A stretch of 64,000 nt of DNA from Watersipora subatra. Its lineage: Eukaryota; Bryozoa; Gymnolaemata; Cheilostomatida; Watersiporidae. Positions 11,041-23,031 of the stretch are shown piece after piece. The stretch is taken from positions 4,134,001-4,198,000 of the forward strand of contig NC_088710.1 in assembly GCF_963576615.1 (NCBI RefSeq), read 5' to 3'. Within the stretch, counting starts at the first letter, position 1. Every line of letters starts with the position of its first letter. A program made the translations under genes and the position numbers. The notes under the pieces were generated by a model. That model was given only the letters and a program-made list of their open reading frames with translations, was not told the origin of the DNA and made no database searches.

Positions 11041-13250
11041 TCATATAAAAGAGTCTTTCGCAAAGTCTCTCCCAACCATTCCTAACGCCACGACAGGCCA
11101 CTTGCTGGAACTCACCACGGCATTTTTTGGTGCACACTGCCTGAATGTCCAGTTTAGGTGACTCTTGTAGTCGTTATCAAATGGTAGGACTATCGGATAT
11201 ATGTGCTGCACAGAGATTGATGCCGACAGCGTAAGATGTGAAAAAGTAGTGCTAGTAGTGACCTCATTATTTCCACACGAAGATAATGTCTCATTTTGAC
11301 ACTTGCTCACAAGACAAATCTCAGATGCCAGTTGTGGCAGCGACGAGTGCATGCCTTGGAAGGCGCTGACTATGTATGTGTCTTTGGTTGCGTTGCGGGT
11401 GTATTTTACCTGGCAACATGTCGTGTTCTGACAAACTTTGGCAGTTCCATTTAGGCCTTGCAAAACTATCGCATCGAATATATCGCCATCTATTATAACC
11501 GTTTCTGTCATTAAATTATTGGAAGATGTATCTATTGAGCAATCTTTTAAAGACACCGCCTGCTGCCGAGCAAGGGGCTTGTTGCTTGGCAGATCACCGG
11601 TTAACAAAATTCCGCTAGAACTATTAGTCTGTGATGTAATGTTGACTACCCTTGGTCCGCACAGGATGCTGCTGCCGAATATGTTCCTGGCTGGATTGTA
11701 AACATTGGCAGCAATTAAGTTTATGTTATTCTTGGTGGAGAATGCAATCTGCCAGTTAACAGCCTGCTGATAGACGCTGATGCTTTTCCAGTAAATAGGA
11801 AGTAGCAGGTGATCTATTGCAAATTTTTCAACTAGGCCAATCCCTGGTTCAGCAAACAGAGCATCCATAGATGTCATTGTCCCAAATCTGCCATAGTTAG
11901 TATCAAAATAGACGTGCATAGGCTCAGAGGGCCGGTCAAATTTCGCAGACTCCTCTCCAATGAGGTAGTATTTACGATACTTAGCGACGAGGCAGCCTTG
12001 TGGGTCGTAGACGATATTAGTGCTGTACTGATAATGGTGGTCTGACGGACACAGGCTATCTAGTTTAATGTCACACGGTACAGATTCCACGAGGTTGGCC
12101 AAAATATACATGTCGTACTTTAATGCCATACAGCCAATGCTTGCCTGTCCTTCGACACCGTGATGCATCCATTTACAGTTGATACAGGCAGGATGTGACA
12201 TAGACACTGCAGGTACCTGCTCCATGTAAGGATAGAGAGAGCTTCTCTCGTTGAAGTGCTCTGGCATCTCTCCTGTGATTCCATATTCTGGCAGCACCAA
12301 GAAACTAACACCCTGCAAATAGCAATGAAATTGGTCCTGTAAGCTGTTGAAGTATTTTTCTACTGGCTTCATGGTGAAATATTCCAGTAATGCTAGTTAC
12401 CTTAATTTGTTTGAATTCATAAGGCAAACAACCTCAACAAAATTGCTGTGCGAGTTAACAAACCTCTGTAAACAATCAAAAGTGTTAGCAGGACAGTTTG
12501 TTTATGCAATAGTTTGATACGCTATTATTAAATATTAAACATGCGTTTTCTATTTAATTTATGTAAATTTGGTATTTAAAAGAAAACAATATATTTCACA
12601 AGTATGTAATTTCTTTCCAATTCATGAGTAAAATCACATAATTTTCCTAATTTGCCTGACTATCAAATCTATAACAATTCTAGTAACTACTTGGTTTGAG
12701 GAATCATTGAATGGGTCAATAACCTCCTCTATTACCTCTATAAACCCTACACAGCAACTATTGTAAGCATAACTGATAAAACTGATTATTCAAAAATCCT
12801 TTTGATATGAACTTCCTGAATTCATCTTTTACAAGAAATAAGAAAAGGCACAAATAATCCTACAGTACGCATGCACTTAGCTTCTGTTTTTTGAATGTCT
12901 GCATCAAAAGTAAACGTATATTGCTTACTAACCTGTTCATGCGCTATTTTAGCTTGTCGCTCTATGTGTGCCAAATTTTCATGAATCGCTACCATGGCTT
13001 CCTTTCTTGTCTTTGCATTTTTCACACTCACCAGCTTTTTCTCAAAGACTCCCACTCGAAAGCTTTTTACTGACGGAGCGCGTACAGATACCTTTTCGCC
13101 TGTGGTTAACCAAAACATCTGTATTTGTACAACGCTGCCTACGACAGAAAACACTATAATAGCAAAAGCTGCCAAAAGCTTGAGGCAGCGTCGATCATCT
13201 TGTTTGTGTTTTTCAAACTTTCTGCCTTCAATGAACATCTGTTTATCCAT
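11041..13250 (-). CDS. Vanin/biotinidase-like protein A, catalytic Cys replaced by Ser
   Basis: Vanins and biotinidase are nitrilase-fold amidohydrolases that release pantothenate from pantetheine or biotin from biocytin, outside the cell. Exon 1 (12933-13250) encodes 106 residues: a short basic tail and a hydrophobic helix (about residues 24-47), then VGVFEKKLVSV. Exon 2 (11041-12312) starts GVSFLVLPEYGITG and runs to the end of the vanin C-terminal domain, giving about 529 residues. The catalytic Glu is present (LPEYG, about E115) and so is the Lys (KYRKYY, about K220). The nucleophile motif reads GTMTSMDALF, where the family has T-x-T-C-x-D, so Cys is Ser (about residue 254, codon TCT at 11869-11871). 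Many Cys of the C-terminal domain remain. The start at 13250 is chosen by comparison with paralogue B; an in-frame ATG at 13304 is possible. Probably not an active amidase, if the family mechanism holds. Confidence 0.85.
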
Positions 13251-14013
13251 CTTAAGTAGAGTGTGTACTGGTAGAACTAGGCTAGTTAAATCAGTATGCA
13301 CCAATGTTCATAGCAGAATGCAGCGCGTGGGAAGCTGGAGCTCACTCGAGCATGTCTCATTTGTCTCTGTTGGTTGGTATATATCAATGGCTGGAATGGT
13401 CACAGGTGAATCACCACAGCTTATATGAAGACTAATGCTGAAGTTTTATTTTTAAATGGAAATCACTCTAAGTGTGGTTTATTAGAAGAAATTATTAGAA
13501 GAAATTTATTATCGGGGTTTCAGTAAACAATCGGATGGAGTTCACATTGAAAGAATTGTTTTCTCCTGACAGACTGGCTTTTACATTGTTTTTCAAGATG
13601 TCACTCCGGAGATTGTTTTCGGAACTCAATTGGCAGCAACTTAATACTAGTTAGAAAGATAGCAGTTTTATGTTTACTTTGGTCTGAGGCATTTAATAGA
13701 AGTGATAGTTGTACACACTACAACTGAGTAGCCAGCAGTTGATGTTGGAGTTATGTACTCATGCTACAGCTTGTAAAAAGGTTATAGCAAAGCTCATGTG
13801 ATATTTCTTACTCTCACATCAATGTCAACCTGCTGTTATAATATCAGTTGCTCAAAACATCATATACTTTTGCATCTGCAATATATTTTACGTACGAAAT
13901 TATATTCCAACGAAAAGTATGCATGTATTTTATAATAAACAGAAACTGCTGGAAGAGGTGACAGTCATTTGAAACGTGAAATAATTTAACTAAAAACACT
14001 GACTGCTTCATTA

Positions 14014-16231
14014 CTAAGTTAGCACGGGTGGGTCATTATCAAAATCTCTGCCTACCAAGGCTGCCGCTGCCAAAGGCCAATCGCTAGAGCTTGCAAGGCT
14101 GTTGTAAAACTCTGATGAAGAATGCTGAAAGGTCCAGTTGAGCTGAAGATACTCCAAGTTAGATGGGGTCAGGTTAGGGTAGACATAATGAACACTGAAT
14201 CTAGCGCCAAGCTTTAGATCGGAGAAAGCTGTATGACTCGTAACTACAGGATCTGAGCATGACGATAAGTTGGAGTTAGCACATTTAGTAACGAGACAGA
14301 TTTCTATTGCCAGTACTTCTCCAAATCGGTGAATCCCTTTGAATGCGCCGAGTATGTATGTTTCCTCGGTACTATTGCGACTGTATGTAACTGAGCAACA
14401 AAGAGAGCTCTGGCAAATTTGACCACTTCCTGAGAGACCCTCTAGCATGACTACATTATACAAGTCTCCTACTATACTGGCTGTTTCATTTTTGATAGTC
14501 GAAGTTGCGACTTCAATTTTGGAACTCGTATCTAGCGGTGATTTCGTTGAAGAGTTTCCATAAGGTAGATCTCCTGTTATAAGAATTCCATCTTTACTTT
14601 TATCAATGGATGTACAATTTACTACATCAGAACTACGTAAGATACTGCTGCCAAATGTGAACTCATCTGGAGAGTATACACCAGCCCCAACAAAGTTTAC
14701 TTGCGCCAATGTAGCATAGGCCAACTGCCAATCAACAGCGGATAAGAAAGCCAAGCCATTCTGTATCCAATAAGTAGGAAATAGAATGTGATCCACATTG
14801 TAGTCTTCTACGAGTGTTAGTGGGGAATCTTCATACAAGATATCTGCACAGATGAATGTTCCAAACCGTCCATACTCGGTGTCAAAATATACATGCTCAG
14901 GCTTCTCTGGTTTGTCAATTAAATCAAACTCTTCAGCAAACCTATGATACTTGTGGTACTTGGCTATGAGACATCCTTTTGGGTCATATATAATGTTAGT
15001 ATTATATTGGTAATGGTGATCTGAGGGACACAGGCTCTCAAGTCGGGGGTCACACGGCACCGCTTCTACGAGATTGGCCAAAATGTACATGTTGTATTTA
15101 GCTGCCATGCAGCCAATGGTTGTTTGTCCTTCTTGGCCTGGCTTTATCACATCGCAGGCGACGCAAGCTGGGTGAGTGGCATTTACCTCTGATACTTCTT
15201 CCATATACGGATAGACTGAACTTCTAGTGGGAGCAGCTCCACCCATGTTCCCTGTGATTCCATACTCAGGAAACACTAAAACCTTTACTCCCTGCAAACA
15301 TGAAGGGTGAAGCCACTAAATTTTGCCACTAGATTTGCCTCCTTACTTTTCTACACTAACACTTATTCTCTACTTCTCTCCTCACACTCTCTTCTGTCAT
15401 ACCAATTTTGTTGCTGTTTGAAAAAGTGCTATCTTCTCAACTCTGCCTTTACATGTACAAGGAATACTGGCAACATCATTGCTAAACAGCTACATTTTAA
15501 AAAGTTGCAGACATGCTTCTAGTTTTCTTAGATCAAAAACATCATTTTCGTGTCACTGCCCCCTATTCCTTAGCCACTCTCATTCCTAGCCGTCTCAGCC
15601 ACTAGTCAGTCATTCATGCTAGGACACATGCATTGATGCACCCTACGCCTGAACTGACGTGATGCACTACATCGATCCCTCGCTAGTAGTATCAGCATTC
15701 AACTAGTTTACACTGGTCTGACACGCCTCGCCTTCACCTGCGCACACTCCTTTGCCGCATCATAAGCATATATTAAACTTGAATATTTAATTGAAATTGC
15801 TAACGATTACTAATTTTCAATTGGCCTTCATGAATACCTCTAGGCAGCAACACAAGTAGGAAATAACACACAAACAGTCAGCTTAGCTACCTTACCAGTT
15901 CACTGGCTATCTTCGCCTGATGCTGCATTGCCTCCAAGTTCGCTTTCATTGCCTTCAATGCCTCTGCCCTGTTTGACGCATTCTCAACACTCACCAACTT
16001 GTGCTCATATGCCCCAACCTTGAAGGTCTTTTCAAATGCTGCCGAGTCATGTGTAGGTCTAGTTGACTTTAGCCAGAAGAGTTTGACAAGCATCAGGAAT
16101 ACCAGACATAAAGTAATTAGTGTCAGGGTTGTTGCGAAAAAGCAAATAATGCTGCTGGTAACAGATTTTTTCTTTGACGTTGTTTTGTTAATGTGTGTAT
16201 CTTGTTCAGGCAGTAACAGCTTTTCCTCCAT
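14014..16231 (-). CDS. Vanin/biotinidase-like protein B (intact triad)
   Basis: Two exons (15896-16231 and 14014-15291) share the intron position and phase of gene A, which lies downstream on the same strand, so this is a tandem duplicate. The protein is about 537 residues. The cytoplasmic N-terminus is MEEKLLLPEQDTHINK and is followed by a long hydrophobic helix (about residues 27-50). The nitrilase domain begins near VGAYEHKLVSVENA. Triad residues are visible as Glu in VFPEYGITG (about 121), Lys in KYHKYH (about 226) and Cys in GTFICADILY (about 260). The C-terminal vanin domain has the CQSSLCCSV and CLVTKC cysteines. Vertebrate vanins use a signal peptide and a GPI anchor; here there is no C-terminal hydrophobic tail, and the N-terminal helix suggests a type II membrane protein. 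Substrate (pantetheine or biocytin) cannot be decided from sequence. Confidence 0.88.
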
Positions 16232-16299
16232 CTTTCCAGATTTGAACTGACGATGAACTCGGTCTCGCTTCTTAAGCCTGCAGATAGATAAGATAGGAC

Positions 16300-17340
16300 T
16301 ATCGAAAATGAAATAAAGATAACGCTTGGGTACAGCAGAACGGAATATCAGGAACTACTTGACTGATCATAAACACAGTAAGTGAAGGAGATTGGATACA
16401 ACTAGTAGTTAATTATCGGTTAGTTATTATTAAAGTAAAAATATTGGTGGGAGATAGAGCTGTTCACATCTTGTAGTCTCACCAGCAGCATTATACATTT
16501 GAATAATTACTGAGGTAAACTGCAAATTAAAAACACAACATAACAAATAGAAAACAATCCAAAGGCAGGAATGGCTTTGCTTTGGGACCGCAAAAAAGTT
16601 TAATGGCAAAATGAAAAACTAACTAACAGATTGCAAGACGCATTTAGACCATCATCAGACATGACTGTAATGTTTTTGTGTGAATAATAACACAATCTAT
16701 AATAAATGTGATTTATTCGCTATCATAGTAGGTAATGAATTAACATGTAGACACGACAATTTAAGTATAACAGTAGTTACCTGTATGAATAATAGCACAA
16801 ATGTGGTTTGATCACTTTCATAGTAATAAACTATTGCCTTCAAAACCTAGCTTATATAACCACCAGCTATGGCTATTGAATAAATAGCTAAACAATGCAT
16901 ACAATTTATTTATTAGATATATAGCACCAAGATAGCTTGATTAAACCTTTTTTATTATTGCAATTAATCAATGACAAACCCAATACCTTGTGGAAACAGC
17001 TGGCTGTACAACCAGAGGAACACTGCTAAGGGTTTACTGTGCATGTACTTCTGGTAGAGTTGAAGACGATAGAAATATATATCTGTAGTAGTCATGACAC
17101 CTGCATACTGCAGAGGCTGACAAACAGCAAAATGTAACAACACAATATTGCAGACAGCAATTGTTATGTAGGATATAGCACATGCTATTGTATCTATGTG
17201 GAAACCAGTTGAGAATGTATGAAAATTATGACCTACGATTGAATTATACATGCAATAATAATCATATATAACAACCCCATTATTAAGTGTAGTACAAGTT
17301 CTTGAAGGTTTTGTATTTGTACATGCAACTGCCAATTACT
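16300..17340. other. Intergenic, upstream of vanin B and downstream of H4
   Basis: No convincing gene. A 123-codon open frame on the minus strand (16964-17335) is Cys/Tyr/Ile-rich with no recognisable family and no promoter features I can name; I treat it as chance. The sequence is AT-rich with short dispersed repeats of the TTTATT type. Confidence 0.5.
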
Positions 17341-17356
17341 GTTGAATTACACACAT

Positions 17357-17394
17357 GAACATCTCTTTAAGAGTAGGTGGCCCTGAAAAGGGCC
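17357..17394 (-). terminator. Histone H4 3' stem-loop and downstream element
   Basis: The transcript strand reads GGCCCTTTTCAGGGCC (17379-17394), the SLBP-binding stem-loop, 26 nt after the stop codon. Thirteen nt further lies GAGATGTTC (17357-17365), matching the element at the same spacing after the other three histone genes. Confidence 0.92.
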
Positions 17395-17420
17395 GTTGTG
17401 GGTGAAGTGGCTACAAAAAG

Positions 17421-17786
<366 letters not shown>

Positions 17787-17830
17787 TCATATACTACTAA
17801 AGCGAGTGTAATAGAGACTAAAAAGTTTTA

Positions 17831-17952
17831 GCGAGCGCACTAGTGGTCCAAAAACTACGCATTCAATTTATTTACTCTATCGTTCAAATAGTGACCTATA
17901 ACGGCAGGAACCAATAGATTGTTAGCTGCTAATTGAAAAGACTATATAAAAG
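17831..17952 (+). promoter_or_regulatory. H4/H3 divergent promoter
   Basis: GCGAGCGCACTAG (17831-17843) recurs with one change in the H2B/H2A promoter, at the same distance from the rightward ATG. A CCAAT box (17911-17915) and a TATA box CTATATAAA (17942-17950) precede H3. A TTCAAAT motif near 17883 also recurs in the other promoter. Function is inferred from position and recurrence. Confidence 0.7.
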
Positions 17953-17976
17953 CTAAGTACGCGCCCCCTCTAGTAA

Positions 17977-18393
<417 letters not shown>

Positions 18394-18418
18394 ACATTGC
18401 TCGTGTACTCTATCACAA

Positions 18419-18458
18419 GGCCCTTTTTAGGGCCACCATATAATAAAGAGTTGTTCAC
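18419..18458 (+). terminator. Histone H3 3' stem-loop and downstream element
   Basis: Stem-loop GGCCCTTTTTAGGGCC (18419-18434); its loop region has T where the H4 and H2B copies have C. GAGTTGTTC begins 13 nt later (18448-18456). An AATAAA (18442-18447) lies between them, so a polyadenylated form is also possible. Confidence 0.92.
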
Positions 18459-18459
18459 C

Positions 18460-20500
18460 TTGGGAAACAGCCATGTAGCTGTACACTAGCGGGTCCAGGT
18501 TTTTGCAATACAGAACCAATTGCTCATGATTCATACTGCCCATGAGTTTGCAACATGAAGCTGTGGTCAATGCGTAGTATTTCTGACAGCACACAAGTCA
18601 ATTCCAGATAACTGCAGCACGTGAACTATATGCACACCCGTCTTTATCTGCAGTATATCGGGCAACACATGAAATTTAAAATGTGCATCTGATTTAGAGG
18701 TTAGACAGTGAAAACACCTGTTTCGGTTTAAATTGAGCACTTATGTAACTAGTAACTAAGCTGCACTACTTCTCCAGATGACAGCTATGACTTGAACTAT
18801 GCTGAAGTCGACCAGATCAGTTTTGATCCTGTAGACAGGATTAAAACTGTTTCACACGGATGTTGCAAAAAAATGTTTAGTAATGCTCAAAAGCTAGTGT
18901 CAATACTAGCATACGAAAATTGCATATAGCAATGTCATTGCTGATGTTATTGATTTAGGCAATCACTACGAGTGACTAACACAAAAAGGGGTGTGGTCTA
19001 AACGCTCGTTGCGATCACTCTAGGGGGAGATAACGCTATGTATACCACGTACTACAACATGACGTAAATGCAGGTTCACGGCTCTGAACAGCTGGTTCGA
19101 CTGAATGCACACAGCGTAGGATCAATTTTATTTTTGTATTACTACTCATCTTTTAATAGTCAATTACTGCTAGTTTATCAGCTAAAATAGCGGCAGGAAA
19201 CCCTGAATTAATGACTAGGTTACAAATATGCATAAAAAGTATCAAGCAATACCCTATATTCTGTCCCCTGTTGACCCTTCATACTATTTGTGTCTTTCAA
19301 CGTAACGCAGAGTTATATGAAATAAACTCATGAACTAGTGCTGGATAACGATTCGAGTGCATTCGGTTTTTCGATAGTTGTTCTCTCTCTCTCTCTCGGT
19401 TCATCGATTCAGAAGGAAAAGACAACTGCGCATGAACCAAATTTTACATAACGATTCGATTCAGTGTTTGCGCATGCCCACTCAGCAGCTTCCTAAGCAA
19501 AGTTTCGTGAGAGCATTGATCGCTCAGCAAAATTAATGTGTTTAGTTTTTTTTTCATCCAAATAGTAGCAAGTCTTGACTCTTGCCAAATTAACTCATGT
19601 GATGTGTTGTAGTTAAGAGACTCATATTTGTAATATCTTAATATGGTATTAATCTTCATTGATTGTATTTGTCCTGAGTTTTCAGGAGGAAACAACTCTA
19701 AAATTGAATGCATAGTGCAGGTAGACAACGAACCACCGGTGTCCTTTAGCGGAGATATTGCCGAAGCCGAGACCGGGCCGTAGTCTACACACACAAAAAC
19801 AACAAAGGTCCACGTAGTTATGAGCAAAAACAAAAGTATCCACCCAAATATCTCACCAATCCGATGAGCAGCCCAAACAAAAACTAAACCAATCGACTGA
19901 GCCACACATCATGTCAAAATATTCCAAGTTTCAAGTCATGTCTTGCACAACTCACCTTATGGGTTGTCCAAACTTGTCCCAAAGTCCCTATTAATTTGAG
20001 ACTGTCCAATATTTGTTTAAAAATGGTCGCCGCTAGCCTAACGTCCTGATTCAACATCGTAGTAACTATCGGGGCATTGCTGAGTGCTCTCGATCCTTGT
20101 GAGTCCTTCTTAAGTTTTGTTTGCAAAAGTATTAACCCGATTTTACTAAGATGTTGAATCAGGACGTTAGGCTAGGCTAGCGGCGACCATTTCTAAAACA
20201 GATACTGGACAGTCTCAAACTAATAGAGACTTCGGGACAAGTTTTGACAAACCATAAGATGAGTTGTGCAAGACATGACTTGAAACATTTTGACAGGATG
20301 GGTGGCTCAGTCGATTGGTTTAGCTTGTGTGTGCGGCTCAACGGATTAGTGAGATATTTGGGTGGATACTTTTGTTTTTGCTCATAACTACGTGGACCTT
20401 TGTTTTTTTAGTGTGTAAACTACGGCTCGGTCTCGGCAATATCCCCGCTAAAGGACGCCTGTGACACGTGCATTTTTTAGAATGTTTTTTATCATGTATT
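18460..20500. other. Spacer between the two histone pairs
   Basis: No histone H1 or other recognised gene lies here. The right half is filled by the inverted repeat at 19740-20456. A short CT microsatellite is at about 19383-19397. A 153-codon minus-strand frame (19444-19905) starts inside the left arm with a hydrophobic N-terminus (IGEIFGWILLFLLITTWTF) and runs out of it; I do not recognise it and it may be chance or a captured exon. Confidence 0.6.
19740..20456. mobile_element. Large inverted repeat (arms about 310-330 bp)
   Basis: The left arm (about 19740-20066) and right arm (about 20146-20456) are inverted copies. Shared blocks include GTCCTTTAGCGG at the outer ends, then the segment around GGTGGATACTTTTGTTTTTG, and GGCGACCATTT near the centre. 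About 80 bp of unique sequence separates them. Small indels distinguish the arms (for example a 5-bp GGCTA duplication in the right one). No target-site duplication was found, so this may be a foldback transposon or an inverted segmental duplication. Confidence 0.8.
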
Positions 20501-20505
20501 AGGCA

Positions 20506-20543
20506 GAACAACCCTTGCAAAATTGGTGGCCCTGAAAAGGGCC
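20506..20543 (-). terminator. Histone H2B 3' stem-loop and downstream element
   Basis: GGCCCTTTTCAGGGCC on the transcript strand (20528-20543), 29 nt past the stop codon. GGGTTGTTC (20506-20514) follows 13 nt later, the same spacing as for H4, H3 and H2A. Confidence 0.92.
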
Positions 20544-20572
20544 GTTTGATTAACAAATGCAGGTGCATTTAT

Positions 20573-20941
20573 TTACTTGGAACTTGTGTATTTGGTGACA
20601 GCCTTTGTACCTTCCGAAACGGCATGCTTTGCCAACTCTCCTGGAAGGATGAGCCGTACAGCAGTCTGTACTTCTCGACTTGTGATAGTAGACCGCTTAT
20701 TGTAGTGTGCCAGTCTTGAAGCTTCTGCAGCAATTCGTTCAAAGACATCATTAACAAAGCTGTTCATGATACTCATAGCCTTGCTGGATACGCCAGTGTC
20801 AGGATGAACCTGTTTGAGAACTTTGTATATGTAGATACCGTAGCTCTCCTTCCTTTTTCGTTTCCTTTTCTTGTCACCAGACCGTGCAGCTTTCGCCTTG
20901 CCAGCTTTCTTAGCGCCTTTACTGCTAACTTTAGGTGGCAT
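20573..20941 (-). CDS. H2B: Histone H2B
   Basis: A 122-residue intronless H2B. The N-terminal tail is Lys/Ala-rich ([20 protein letters not shown]), followed by a basic [20 protein letters not shown] and the histone fold [20 protein letters not shown]. The end is [17 protein letters not shown], with the ubiquitination-site lysine context AVTKYTSSK intact. Divergently paired with H2A (ATGs about 260 bp apart), with which it forms the dimer of the nucleosome. Confidence 0.99.
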   Translation of the reverse strand: MPPKVSSKGAKKAGKAKAARSGDKKRKRKRKESYGIYIYKVLKQVHPDTGVSSKAMSIMNSFVNDVFERIAAEASRLAHYNKRSTITSREVQTAVRLILPGELAKHAVSEGTKAVTKYTSSK

Positions 20942-21051
20942 TTTGAATCACTGAGTGAGACTAAATGAATGATGATCCAATAATAGAAACGATATGGTAA
21001 TATACCAAATTCCATGGTTGAAATATACGGATCTTATTCGTCGGTTTCAAA

Positions 21052-21140
21052 GCGAGCGCATTAGAACTATTCAAATGTACCACGCTTTGTTTTGACTTTG
21101 TTGATTGGCCTGTTTCAACTGTTGACGTGTTCTATATAAA
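21052..21140 (+). promoter_or_regulatory. H2B/H2A divergent promoter
   Basis: GCGAGCGCATTAG (21052-21064) ends 139 nt before the H2A ATG, exactly as its counterpart does before the H3 ATG. ATTGG (reverse CCAAT, 21104-21108), TTCAAAT near 21070 and the TATA box CTATATAAA (21132-21140) follow. Motif roles are inferred. Confidence 0.7.
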
Positions 21141-21203
21141 TGCCAATTAAAATATGAAGCAGTATTACACTGCTATCACAGAGCTTCAGATTAAACCAAT
21201 AAA

Positions 21204-21578
21204 ATGTCTGGACGTGGCAAAGGTGGAAAAGCAAAGGGCAAGAGCAAGACCAGATCATCTCGAGCTGGTTTGCAATTTCCAGTCGGTAGAATCCACAGAT
21301 TATTAAGAAAGGGCAATTATGCCGAAAGAGTCGGAGCTGGTGCACCTGTGTACTTGGCAGCTGTAATGGAGTACCTAGCAGCTGAAGTACTCGAATTGGC
21401 CGGTAATGCTGCCCGTGACAACAAAAAGACCCGCATCATTCCTAGGCATCTTCAGCTGGCTATCCGCAATGATGAAGAGCTGAATCGACTCATGAGTGGT
21501 GTAACCATAGCACAAGGTGGTGTCCTGCCTAACATTCAAGCAGTCCTCTTACCCAGCAAGACTAAGAAATCTGCTTAA
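21204..21578 (+). CDS. H2A: Histone H2A
   Basis: A 124-residue intronless canonical H2A: tail [21 protein letters not shown]1 region [20 protein letters not shown], acidic-patch residues in NDEELNRLM, docking segment [17 protein letters not shown], and a short KTKKSA end. There is no SQ motif, so it is not H2A.X, and no H2A.Z signature. NRLMSG differs conservatively from the usual NKLLSG. Paired divergently with H2B, with TATA box and 3' stem-loop. Confidence 0.99.
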   Translation: MSGRGKGGKAKGKSKTRSSRAGLQFPVGRIHRLLRKGNYAERVGAGAPVYLAAVMEYLAAEVLELAGNAARDNKKTRIIPRHLQLAIRNDEELNRLMSGVTIAQGGVLPNIQAVLLPSKTKKSA

Positions 21579-21598
21579 ATCTTTTAAGTATATCCAAC

Positions 21599-21638
21599 GG
21601 TCCTTTTCAGGACCACCATTTATTACGGAGTTGTTCAC
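21599..21638 (+). terminator. Histone H2A 3' stem-loop and downstream element
   Basis: GGTCCTTTTCAGGACC (21599-21614) carries a compensatory change (G-T-C-C pairs with G-G-A-C), which shows the stem is maintained by selection. GAGTTGTTC starts 13 nt later (21628-21636). Confidence 0.92.
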
Positions 21639-22366
21639 ACTGCCCAAAGGATGCCCTTTGCGGCTGTTGGCATTTGCTTGTTGGTAATTTGGGCAGTTCT
21701 GCTACTATGTTAATTGCTGTCATTGTGCTAGTCCAAGCACTAGACGAGACAAGCCTACGATCGAGTGGAACTGATAATTTGTATGCATGTACCTAACTGT
21801 TTTCACAATTTTTTAAGGCAAGGATTTACCTACACACCAACGTGAAGATATATCACATTTGGGTTGTAACTGAAGTGTCATCTTATCAATTTCTAGCGGC
21901 ATCATGTGCATCTATTGTACCTAAAAAGCTTGTTTCCGTTGTGTTATACCATCGGGTCTGTACAGAAACCAGAAGTAATGCCCAACTGATTGTGTAAAGC
22001 TTACGACTGATATATGTGCCCTGTCCTACCAAAAAGATTAAACAAGACAGCTATTGAGAATTTGTATAATAATGAAAATGTAGTAATGAACTGAAATGTC
22101 TCGTATCCGATCATCTACACATGTCTAGGGCTTTGAATTCACATGACATTATGGTACTTACAGTAAAGTGCGAGGGTAGAGTAATTGCACACCTTTGAGG
22201 GCTGCATTGGGCAATATTGGCATTTTATAGGGTTGCCAATGCAGCCTTGGAAGGTGTGTAACTGAAATGCAATGTCAACAGGTACTAATATAATATATAA
22301 AACAAGAAACAGCTATAACCATGGTTTCAAATAGCCAAGAGATAGGTAAAAGTTACAAACGTGATA

Positions 22367-23031
22367 TCAACTAAACCCAGCCATTGTTATTTCTAATTTT
22401 TCGAGAGCTGCTTTCACAACCTCATCCGTAACTGTCGGATATCTCGACTTTCTCCAGCCATTCTTTTTTCCTTTACTTACCCTTTGTTTAAGCTTTGTCT
22501 CTGGCACGTGGTACCAACAGCCATCACAAAAGTTAAATGATCGATACTCCTGCGTTTTGGAGAATATGATTTCGTATCCACGGCATATTTTTGGTTCTTC
22601 ATATATAGTGCTGAATGTTTTCGGATCAGGCTTAACAAAATGGACTCTATTCTTATACAAGCTCTCAATATAGGGAGTGATTTCCCATTCGGACTCGCCA
22701 TCCTCTCTGCTGTCCTCTGTATCAATTATAGTAAAAGTTGTGTTAAGATTAGGAGAGTTGTCCTCCTCTTCCAACAGGCATTCTTCATGTGACAAACTCT
22801 CTGTGTCGGCCATAGTTTGCACATCAGAGAATGTCGTCAATGTTTCAGCATCATATATTGCTTTTTCATCCTCATTTGCGGGTTGGTCTAAAGCTAGTTC
22901 GTTGCTGTAAGTGCATGTGTCTGATTCACCTATACTGCTGCAAGTTGACAGATCCAATTTCGTTTTATGACACTCTGTGGATGAACCTGTATCCTTACGG
23001 CTATCAAGCTTCGATATTTTCCGTTTATCGA
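22367..23031 (-). CDS. Terminal exon of an unidentified acidic protein
   Basis: A 665-bp open exon starts after a strong acceptor (long T run then ACAG at 23032-23033; entering phase 1) and ends in TGA. It encodes 220 residues: a Ser/Thr/Glu/Asp-rich first half (DTEDSREDGESEWEITPY) and a more structured second half with FVKPDPKTF, ICRGYEIIF, FNFCDGCWYHVP and a basic KGKKNGWRKSRYP, then a short helix-like end. I do not recognise the family. The upstream exon(s) on the minus strand were not found with confidence; the orphan exon at 27444-27537 leaves in the wrong phase to join directly. The length, composition shift and good acceptor argue for a real gene. Confidence 0.6.

Noticed and set aside
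16964-17335. 123-codon minus-strand ORF between vanin B and H4
   Set aside because: No recognisable domain, unusual composition, no splice or promoter support; likely chance.
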